Shown here one piece after another: positions 17,178-23,837 of a stretch of DNA of 64,000 nucleotides. Origin of the DNA: Acidobacteriota bacterium (GTDB lineage: Bacteria > Acidobacteriota > Vicinamibacteria > Marinacidobacterales > Marinacidobacteraceae). The position numbers and the translations under genes are program-made. Where the stretch lies: NCBI GenBank assembly GCA_022820545.1, contig JAJEFG010000084.1, positions 1 through 64,000 of the forward strand, written 5' to 3'. The first letter of the stretch is position 1. Every line of letters starts with the position of its first letter. The notes below the pieces were generated by a model. That model made no database searches, was not told where the DNA came from, and saw only the letters and a program-made list of their open reading frames with translations.

Positions 17178-18575
17178 ATGACGACTCCCGGCACCCCCGA
17201 CCACCCGCTGCGGGTCGCGGTCTTCGGATCCGGCCCGACCGGCTTCTACGCAACGGATCACCTCTTCAAGGCCCCGGGGCTCACCGTCGAGGTGGACCTC
17301 TACGACCGGCTGCCGACCCCGTACGGCCTGGTGCGCGGCGGCGTGGCGCCGGACCACCAGAAGATCAAGAACGTGACCCGGATCTACGAGCGCACCGCCC
17401 AGAACCCCCGTTTCCGCTTCTACGGCGGCGTGGAGTTCGGCAGCGACATCCGGCTGGCCGACTGCCGGCGCCACTACCACGCGGTCATCTACTGCGTGGG
17501 CGCCCAGGTGGACCGGGCCATGCGGATCCCGGGCGAGTCCCTGCCCAGGAGCCACGCGGCGACCGAGTTCGTGGCCTGGTACAACGGCCACCCGGACTAC
17601 CGCGATCGGGAGTTCGACCTCTCCCAGGAGTCGGTGGCGGTCGTCGGCGTCGGCAACGTGGCGGTGGATGTCTGCCGGGTGCTGACCCGGTCGATCGACG
17701 AGTTGAAGACCACCGACATCGCCGACTACGCCCTCGAGCAGCTCGCCGAGAGCCGGATCCGGGAGGTCCACATGCTCGGCCGGCGGGGCCCGGCGCAGGC
17801 TGCCTTCACCAATCCCGAGATCAGGGAACTCGGGGAGCTGGAGGGTGGCGACATTCGGGTCTTCGAGGAGGAAGCCGCGCTCGACCCGGTGAGCCAGGAA
17901 TGGGTGGACTCGGGCGCGGACAAGTCCGCCGCCCGGAAGGTCGAGATCCTCCAGCAGTACGCGGCGGAGCAGCGGTCGGGCAAGCCGCGGACCCTCGTCG
18001 TGCGCTTCCTCGTTTCCCCGGTGGAGTTGATCGCCGGGGAAGACGGCGGGGTGACCCGCGTGAAACTCGTCCACAACGAGCTCTACAAGAACGAACGGGG
18101 CACGATCCGCCCGCGGGCCACGGACAGGTTCGAAGACCTCGATGCCGGCCTCGTGTTCCGGTCCGTCGGCTATCGCGGCGTAGCGCTCCCCGACGTTCCG
18201 TTCCGCGATGACTGGGGCGTGATCCCGCACGAAGCCGGACGGGTCCTCGACTCCCCGGACGGCGAGCACCAGGAGGGCCAGTACTGCGCCGGCTGGATCA
18301 AGCGCGGCCCCACCGGCGTGATCGGCACCAACAAGCCCGACGCGCTCGAGACCGTTCAGGTGCTCCTCGAAGACGTGGCCGCCGGCAAACACTGGGAGCC
18401 CGAGTCCCCGGCCGCCGAAGCCGCGGAGCGCTTCGTGGCCGAACGCGTTCCCACCTACTTCTCCTTCGCCGACTGGAAGGCCCTCGACGCCCTCGAGGTC
18501 GCGCGCGGCAAGGCCGAGGGCCGGCCCCGGGTGAAGTTCGTCAGCGTCGAGGAGATGCAGGCCGCGATCCGGTAA
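17178..18575 (+). CDS. Ferredoxin-NADP+ reductase, FprA/adrenodoxin reductase type
   Basis: The protein has 465 residues, normal for the family. The FAD-binding start VAVFGSGPTGFYATDHL is followed by YDRLPTPYGLVRGGVAPDHQKIKN, a diagnostic FprA string. The NADP site is VAVVGVGNVAVDVCRVL, and the C-terminal YCAGWIKRGPTGVIGTNKPDA closes the FAD pocket. It moves electrons between NADPH and ferredoxin in the cytoplasm. It may serve the KorAB 2-oxoacid oxidoreductase or iron-sulfur enzymes such as QueG. The start follows a TATACT box by 10 bp. The last 35 bp overlap the 3' end of the convergent queG gene. Confidence 0.93.
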   Translation: MTTPGTPDHPLRVAVFGSGPTGFYATDHLFKAPGLTVEVDLYDRLPTPYGLVRGGVAPDHQKIKNVTRIYERTAQNPRFRFYGGVEFGSDIRLADCRRHYHAVIYCVGAQVDRAMRIPGESLPRSHAATEFVAWYNGHPDYRDREFDLSQESVAVVGVGNVAVDVCRVLTRSIDELKTTDIADYALEQLAESRIREVHMLGRRGPAQAAFTNPEIRELGELEGGDIRVFEEEAALDPVSQEWVDSGADKSAARKVEILQQYAAEQRSGKPRTLVVRFLVSPVELIAGEDGGVTRVKLVHNELYKNERGTIRPRATDRFEDLDAGLVFRSVGYRGVALPDVPFRDDWGVIPHEAGRVLDSPDGEHQEGQYCAGWIKRGPTGVIGTNKPDALETVQVLLEDVAAGKHWEPESPAAEAAERFVAERVPTYFSFADWKALDALEVARGKAEGRPRVKFVSVEEMQAAIR

Positions 18576-19815
18576 CGACCGCTCGCCGGGCGGATCGATC
18601 GTCCGGACCTGTTCCCCTGGGTATTTCCGCGAGGGCGCCGTTCAGTTCGGACCTCACCCCCGGATTCGTTTCCCGGGTGAGGCGGGCCGCCAGCACCGGT
18701 CCGGCGTCCCCGGGATCCACCTGGGCCAGTCCCCACGCCGCGTGGCCGCGCACGAGGGGTTCGGGATGGCCGAGCGCCGCTTCGAGCGCCTCGAAGGCCC
18801 CGGGGCCGCCGACATTGCCCAAAGCGACGGCCACGTTCCGGAGGAAACCCGCGTAGCCCGCGCGGCGGATCGCGCTCCGCCCGGTCCGCTCGCGGAACTC
18901 TTGGGGCGTCAGCCGCAACAGGTTCACGAGCGTCTCGGTGTGGAGCCCGTCAGGCCGGGCCGCGAGCCGGGGTTCTTCCGCCTTCCCGGCGAAGCGGTTC
19001 CAGGGGCAGACGTCCTGGCAGTCGTCGCAGCCGAAGATGCGGTTGCCGATGGCCTTCCGGAACTCGACCGGGATGGGTCCCCGGAGTTCGATGGTGAGGT
19101 AGGAGATGCACCGCCGGCTGTCCACCACGTAGGGCTCGACGATGGCGTCGGTGGGGCAGGCGGTCATGCAGCGGGTGCAGGTCCCGCAACGGTTCGGATG
19201 GGGGTCGTCGGGCGGCAGGTCCACCGGGAACAGGATCTCGCCGAGAAAGAACCACGAGCTGCCCCGGGTCGCGATCACGTTCGAGTGCTTGCCGACCCAG
19301 CCGAGGCCGGCCCGTTCGGCGAACGCCTTTTCGAGCAGGGGACCGTGGTCCACCAGGGTCGGGATCCGTCGGCGGGCGCCAGGAGGGCGTGCGGGAAGCA
19401 GTCCGGCTTCGACGGCGCCGGCCTCGGCGAACGCCGCGAGGGTGCGGAGTCTGGAGTCCAGCACCCGGTGGTAGTCCTCGCCCCGCGCGTACTGCGAGAT
19501 CACCCCGCCACCCGGCGCGGCGGCGGCCGGACTGCCCGCGTAGTAGTTGAGGCCGCAGGCGATCACGGTCCGCTCGGTGTTTCGTGCCGAACCTCCGTTG
19601 CCCGTTCGGATGTTGGCCGCGTCGCTCCGCCGGCCGGGATCGCGGGCCATCCAGTGCATGGTTCCGTGGTTGCCGCCGGCGAGCCATTCCTCGAACCGCT
19701 CGCCCGCGTCCGGGAGCCGGGGCGGGGCGAAACCCACCGCGGAGAAGCCGAGGCGGAAACCCTCCTCCCGGATCGCGTTCCGGAGGTCCGTCCGCCGGCT
19801 CCCGGTTTTGGCCAT
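18541..19815 (-). CDS. queG: Epoxyqueuosine reductase QueG
   Basis: The protein has 424 residues; typical QueG has 350-390. QueG reduces epoxyqueuosine to queuosine in tRNA, using cobalamin and two 4Fe-4S clusters. Visible marks are AGLGWVGKHSNVI, the ferredoxin-like clusters CGTCTRCMTACPTDAI and CDDCQDVCPWNR with RRCISYLTIE between them, and a C-terminal HEAT-like part (GHPEPLVRGHAAWGLAQV). The final 30 residues are an untypical basic tail that lies over the end of the ferredoxin reductase gene. A B12 salvage-like group lies at 27588-30070, which fits its cobalamin need. The start at 19815 directly borders the phased repeat array, so its promoter lies within or beyond that array. Confidence 0.93.
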   Translation of the reverse strand: MAKTGSRRTDLRNAIREEGFRLGFSAVGFAPPRLPDAGERFEEWLAGGNHGTMHWMARDPGRRSDAANIRTGNGGSARNTERTVIACGLNYYAGSPAAAAPGGGVISQYARGEDYHRVLDSRLRTLAAFAEAGAVEAGLLPARPPGARRRIPTLVDHGPLLEKAFAERAGLGWVGKHSNVIATRGSSWFFLGEILFPVDLPPDDPHPNRCGTCTRCMTACPTDAIVEPYVVDSRRCISYLTIELRGPIPVEFRKAIGNRIFGCDDCQDVCPWNRFAGKAEEPRLAARPDGLHTETLVNLLRLTPQEFRERTGRSAIRRAGYAGFLRNVAVALGNVGGPGAFEALEAALGHPEPLVRGHAAWGLAQVDPGDAGPVLAARLTRETNPGVRSELNGALAEIPRGTGPDDRSARRAVVTGSRPASPRR

Positions 19816-19821
19816 GGCGAC

Positions 19822-19827
19822 AGCGTA
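19822..19827 (-). promoter_or_regulatory. -10-like hexamer for queG, inside the array edge
   Basis: TACGCT on the minus strand ends 6 bp before the queG ATG at 19815. It overlaps the first half-unit of the array. This is weak evidence on its own. Confidence 0.25.
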
Positions 19828-20133
19828 CTGCTACATGTCGCTGTCCGGCCGATCCCGCTACTGCTACATGTGCTCGACCAGCCGGCTCCGCTACCGCTGC
19901 ATGTTTCTCCCGCAGGATCGGCTACTGCGACATGTACCCGCCCGGCCGACTCCAACAGTGCACCATGTTCCGCCCCGAGGACCGGCTACTGCGACATGTA
20001 CCGGGCCAGCCGGCTCCGCCAGTGCTACATGTTCCACCCCGAGGACCGGCTACGGCGACATGTACCGGGCCAGCCGGCTCCGCCAGTGCTACATGATCCT
20101 CCCGGAGAACCGGCTAGTGCTACATGTAGCCGT
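19822..20133 (+). repeat. Phased tandem array of ten ACATG-centred half-units
   Basis: Ten copies of a core near TACTGCTACATGT occur in the same orientation. The first base of each ACATG (or its variant) falls at 19833, 19866, 19899, 19930, 19963, 19994, 20027, 20058, 20091 and 20122. The spacings are 33, 33, 31, 33, 31, 33, 31, 33, 31, so after the first unit there is a strict 64-bp dimer. Half-unit type A continues into CCAGCCGGCTCCG (itself containing AGCCGGCT). Type B continues into CCCCGAGGACCGG. The order is A A B A B A B A B A. The mean of 32 bp is about three helical turns. The last core is a perfect palindrome, GCTACATGTAGC (20119-20130). A 64-bp period changes reading frame at every dimer, so it is not coding. 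Confidence 0.85.
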
Positions 20134-20161
20134 CCAGCCGACCGCAGTGACGGCGTCGCGT

Positions 20162-20362
20162 CGGAGCGCCGGCCTCCGGCCGGCATCGCGCGGGAGCGCG
20201 AAACCCGCGCTGATGGCGCTCCTCCCCCTGAAGGTGGGGCGCACGTTCGGCTCGCTTCGGGCGGCGCGCAGCGGTCCCTGGTTGGGGTTTCGCCATGGGA
20301 ATCGGCTCCGGCGTGCGTTTCGCGGCCTGCGGCCGCGATGCCGGCCGGAGGCCGGCGCTCCG
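20162..20362. repeat. BIME/REPIN-like element: two REP hairpins in inverted orientation
   Basis: The 29-bp segment 20162-20190 is the exact reverse complement of 20334-20362. Each arm contains the stem GCCGGCC-TCC-GGCCGGC (or its complement). The 143-bp middle includes another GC-rich hairpin near 20216-20245. I see no target-site duplication at the edges. This is the layout of REP doublets mobilised in other bacteria by RAYT transposases, though no such gene is present here. Confidence 0.7.
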
Positions 20363-20398
20363 AGCTCGAGCCGTTCCCCCTTTTTCATGCCCGGTGGG

Positions 20399-20432
20399 GG
20401 CGTCGCGCGTGCCGGCTGAAGCCGGCGGTCCC
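20399..20432 (+). repeat. REP-like hairpin, GGTCCC type
   Basis: The stem GCCGGCT/AGCCGGC (20411-20426) has the same flanks as the copy at 5789-5824 (GCGTCGCGCGT before, GGTCCCGG after), in the same orientation. Confidence 0.6.
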
Positions 20433-20469
20433 GGCCGGCGCGCCACCCAGCCGGCTACACGAACCGACT

Positions 20470-22416
20470 CTAGCGGGGTCCGGACTTTCCGGAATCGGAG
20501 GGCTTTTCCTCGGTGTCCGTCGCGGTGGGCGCCCAGGGGTCGTCCAAGCCCGCGCCGGGGCAGAAGTCGCCGGTGTCCAGGAAGTGCGTGTGGAGGCACT
20601 CGAGCGTCGAGCCGAGGCTCTGCAGCAACTCCACCGTCTCCGGGTACGGGACGCGGGTGAAGAACCCGGCCCGGCCTCCCCGGGCCATGTCGGCGGTGGA
20701 CTGTCCGAGGCGGGTGATCGCGGTGACGTCCCCGCCCCGCGACACGAGGTACTCGATCATCTCGTTGTCGCCCCGTGACGCCGCGTAGTGCATCGGGGTG
20801 TAGAGCCAGGAGTCCCGCTGGTTTACGTCCGCGCCCAGCTCCTCGATCAGGTACTTCACGGCGGGAATGAACTGGTCAGGCTCGTTCCGAACGCTGAACG
20901 CGCCCAGTCCCAGGTATCCGCCCCCCGCCGCGGCATGGATCGGCCAGGCGTTCGGCGCCCCCTCGGGGATCCAGGGCAGCGCGGAGTCCTCCTGCTGGCG
21001 GCCGTCCTGCTGCCGGCGCTCCCGCATCCCGACCTCGGGCCAGCGGGTGGGGATGTGGGGGTCCGCTCCGTGCGCGACGAGCAGCCGCATCGCCTCGAGA
21101 TCCTGGGCGAAGGCGGCCCGCCAGAACGGGGTCGCTCCGGTGAGGTCGATCCCCATCTTGGTGAGACCGTATTCCCAGTACCAGAGGTGCGTGTTGAGGC
21201 GGGGGTTGGGGGCGGCCCCGGCTTCGAGCAGCGCGCGGAGCACGTCCAGGTATTCGGCTTCCTGCAGGTCCTGCGCACGCGGCTGCGGATAGTTGGACTT
21301 CGGCGCCCACTGGGTCTGGAGGACGGCGAAGAGCGGCGTGACGCCGTCCGTCGAGGTGCCGAGGTCCGGATTCGCCCCGCGCTCGATGAGGACGAGCGCG
21401 AGGTCGAACTGGCCGTTGAGCGTCGCCATCAGGAGTGGGCTCGTGCCGTCCGCGCTCACCTGATCCAGGTCCGCACCGCCGTCGAGGAGGGCCGTCGCCG
21501 CCTCGATATGGCCCTCGCGGGCGGCGTGCAGCAGCGCGGTCAGCGCGCCCGTCCGTCCGACGAGCACTTCGCGGTAGGGCGGCCGCACGAGGTCGGGACC
21601 GCCCGGGTAGTCGGGCCCCACGCGGCCGAGCGAGTGCGGGCTTACCTCGCCGACGTCGTAGCCGGAGCGGAGGAAGTCGCGCTGCGCACGGATGGCCGCC
21701 TGGACCTGGGCCGGGCTGGGCTCGCCCTTCGATTCGGCGTCGGGGTCCACCTCCGGCCCGTACATTCCCATCCTTTGCGGCGGCGCGCCGATCAGGTCGC
21801 GGAAGCGGCGGTTGGCCTCCCGGTCCAGGGCCAGCGTGGGCAGGACGTCAACCGCCGCGGTCGCAATCCCGGGGTCGGCGCCGGCGGCAAGCAAGGCGGT
21901 TATGGCGTCGGCGCGATTCGCGGCCGCCGCGAAGAACAGGGGCGTCTGCCCCGCCGACCCCTCCCGGGCGTCCGGGTCCGCGCCGTGGTCGAGCAGCGCG
22001 GCCACGGCCGGCCCGCCACCGGTGGCGCCGGCGGCGAGGTGCAGCGCGGTCACGCCGCTGTTCGTCGTCCGGGCGTTCGGGTCCGCCCCGGCCTTGAGCA
22101 GGCTGAGCACGACCGCGCCATGGCCGGCCCGTGCGGCGACGTGGAGCGGGGTATAGCCGCCGATGCGCGTGCCGGCGTCGACCGCGGCGCCCGCCGCGAC
22201 GAGCGCCTCGGCCACCGCCTGGTGCCCGCCCTCGGCGGCGAGGTGCAGCGCGGTCAACCCGTCGCCGCGCGCGGCGTTCACGTCCGCCCCGTCCTCGAGG
22301 AGGGTCCGTACCACCTCGAGCTGCCCGTCGCGGGCGGCCGCGAGCAGCCGCTCGTCCGCGCTCGCCGCCACGGGGAGGATTGCCGCTACCAGCAGCGACA
22401 CCACGGCGCCCCTCAT
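20470..22416 (-). CDS. Exported ankyrin-repeat protein
   Basis: The protein has 648 residues. A signal peptide (MRGAVVSLLVAAILPVAASA) is followed by ankyrin repeats in two blocks, about 22-185 (GLTALHLAAEGGHQAVAEALVAAGA, YTPLHVAARAGHGAVVLSLLKAGADPNA) and 285-600 (GALTALLHAAREGHIEAATALLDGGADL, LYTPMHYAASRGDNEMIEYLVSRGGDV). A non-repeat segment separates them. The C terminus has a short Cys-containing stretch (ECLHTHFLDTGDFCPGAG). The ATG at 22416 overlaps the stop of the DUF1552 gene (ATGA), which fixes the start. The frame stays open upstream but runs within that gene. Ankyrin proteins bind other proteins, so this may be a periplasmic partner of the two genes before it. Confidence 0.88.
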   Translation of the reverse strand: MRGAVVSLLVAAILPVAASADERLLAAARDGQLEVVRTLLEDGADVNAARGDGLTALHLAAEGGHQAVAEALVAAGAAVDAGTRIGGYTPLHVAARAGHGAVVLSLLKAGADPNARTTNSGVTALHLAAGATGGGPAVAALLDHGADPDAREGSAGQTPLFFAAAANRADAITALLAAGADPGIATAAVDVLPTLALDREANRRFRDLIGAPPQRMGMYGPEVDPDAESKGEPSPAQVQAAIRAQRDFLRSGYDVGEVSPHSLGRVGPDYPGGPDLVRPPYREVLVGRTGALTALLHAAREGHIEAATALLDGGADLDQVSADGTSPLLMATLNGQFDLALVLIERGANPDLGTSTDGVTPLFAVLQTQWAPKSNYPQPRAQDLQEAEYLDVLRALLEAGAAPNPRLNTHLWYWEYGLTKMGIDLTGATPFWRAAFAQDLEAMRLLVAHGADPHIPTRWPEVGMRERRQQDGRQQEDSALPWIPEGAPNAWPIHAAAGGGYLGLGAFSVRNEPDQFIPAVKYLIEELGADVNQRDSWLYTPMHYAASRGDNEMIEYLVSRGGDVTAITRLGQSTADMARGGRAGFFTRVPYPETVELLQSLGSTLECLHTHFLDTGDFCPGAGLDDPWAPTATDTEEKPSDSGKSGPR

Positions 22417-23837
22417 GCGGAGACGCTCCCGGCGGTGGCCGCCTCGTCCGGAAGGTCGAGCGGGAACACGCCGTCGCTGTCGCCGAAGGTGTCCATCTCC
22501 GGGTGGCCGATCTTCCGCATCAGGCTCACGAACGCGTTCGCCATCGGCGTCCCCTCCGGCGCCCGCAGATGGAGACCGCCCTCCAGGGTTCCGTTCGCCC
22601 GGCCCAGCAGGAGCAGCGGCGCGCGCCGGTGGTTGTGAAGGTTCCCGTCCGCCATCGCCGAGCCCCAGACGATCGCCGTCTTGTCGAGGAGGGAGGCGTC
22701 CCCGTCCATCGTGTCGCGCATCTTCTCGAGGAAGTAGGCGAGCTGGCCCAGCCGGTAGGTGTTGATCCGGTTGAAGTCCATGATGTCCTCGGGGACGTTG
22801 CCGTGGTGCGAGGCTCCGTGGACGGACTTCGTCGTCCCGCTCTCGGGGAAGGTCCGGTTCGACTGGTCGAAGCCCGTCTTGAAGGTGATGACGCGCGTCA
22901 GATCCGTCTGCAGCGCGAGCAGTTGCAGGTCGAACATCAACTGCATGTGTTCCACGAAGGAATCCGGGACTCCGGAGGGGGCCTCCGGCATCTCGCGTTC
23001 CTCCCCGCTCGTATTGCGCGCCTCGACGAGCTCGATCCTCCGTTCGATCTCGCGGATGTGCTCGACGTATTCGTCCAGCGCGACCCGGTCCGCGGCGCCC
23101 AGGGTTCCCTTGAGACGGGCGACCTCGGTCGTGATCCAGTCGATCATGCTGCGGTCCGTGCGGCGCCGCGCCGCCCGGTCCGCGGCCGTGTCCCCGGCGC
23201 CGAACAGCCGCTCGAACACGACGCGCGGCTCGCGGATCGCCGGAAGCGGCTGGCTGGGCGTGGCCCACGCGAGCGAGGTCGTGTAGGCGCAGTGGTAGTT
23301 GTAGGCGCAGCCGCCGCCGCGATCGATGCCCTCGATGCAGAGTTCGAGCGAGGGGAGCACCGTCTCGCGCCCGAAGCGCTGCGCGTGCAACTGGTCGAGC
23401 GAAGTGCCGATGAAGATGTCGGACCCCTGGGTCTGCTTCGGGTGGGCCTGGGTCAGGAACACCGCCGTCGTCCGGTCGTGGTCGCCGCCGATCTCCTCCG
23501 CCCGGTGCGCTTCCGCCGACCGGCAGTCGGTGTTGCTGACGATCGTCAGGTACTCGCGGAACGACTCCAGCGGTTTGAGCTGGCTGTCCGCGACCAGTTC
23601 GAAGCCGCGTCCGGTCGCCGCCGGCGCGAACAGGCGGCGGCCGTCGCCCCAGTCGCTCGAGCCGGCGACCCCCATGGACTCCTCGATGGCGACCAGCCGC
23701 GTGAATTCCGCGGCCTTGTTCGGGGCGGCCCACAGCCCGGCGGGAGTCATCGCGTCGAGCAGGGGCAGCGCCACGCTGGCGCCCGCACCCCGCAGGAAGG
23801 TGCGGCGCGGGAGGTGTTTCCGGGTGATGAAGTTCAT
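22413..23837 (-). CDS. DUF1552 domain protein with Tat signal
   Basis: The protein has 474 residues. Its N terminus (RKHLPRRTFLRGAGASVALPLLDAM) is a twin-arginine signal. The body matches DUF1552, a family related in fold to sulfatase/alkaline phosphatase-like DUF1501 proteins. Typical pieces are LESFREYLTIVSNTDCR, GDHDRTTAVFLTQAHPKQTQGSDI, LPSLELCIEG and VWGSAMADGNLHNHRRAPLLLLG. Biochemical function is not established. The gene is coupled at both ends by ATGA overlaps, with the DUF1592 cytochrome upstream and the ankyrin gene downstream. DUF1552 and DUF1592 genes are paired across Planctomycetes, Verrucomicrobia and Acidobacteria. Confidence 0.92.
   Translation of the reverse strand: MNFITRKHLPRRTFLRGAGASVALPLLDAMTPAGLWAAPNKAAEFTRLVAIEESMGVAGSSDWGDGRRLFAPAATGRGFELVADSQLKPLESFREYLTIVSNTDCRSAEAHRAEEIGGDHDRTTAVFLTQAHPKQTQGSDIFIGTSLDQLHAQRFGRETVLPSLELCIEGIDRGGGCAYNYHCAYTTSLAWATPSQPLPAIREPRVVFERLFGAGDTAADRAARRRTDRSMIDWITTEVARLKGTLGAADRVALDEYVEHIREIERRIELVEARNTSGEEREMPEAPSGVPDSFVEHMQLMFDLQLLALQTDLTRVITFKTGFDQSNRTFPESGTTKSVHGASHHGNVPEDIMDFNRINTYRLGQLAYFLEKMRDTMDGDASLLDKTAIVWGSAMADGNLHNHRRAPLLLLGRANGTLEGGLHLRAPEGTPMANAFVSLMRKIGHPEMDTFGDSDGVFPLDLPDEAATAGSVSA

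Larger units (their letters stand above)
20134..20469. other. Gene-free interval with inverted REP pair
   Basis: No credible CDS lies between the array and the ankyrin gene stop. The interval holds the 201-bp inverted pair (20162-20362) and one further REP-like hairpin (20399-20432). Confidence 0.6.

Noticed and set aside
19822-20133. Array considered as CRISPR
   Set aside because: Cores are only about 13 bp and degenerate, the intervening segments recur as A and B types instead of being unique spacers, and no cas gene is present.
19547-20419. Open frames of 130-290 codons across the array and its flanks on both strands
   Set aside because: They are translations of the repeats, the 64-bp period shifts the frame each dimer, and no protein family features appear.
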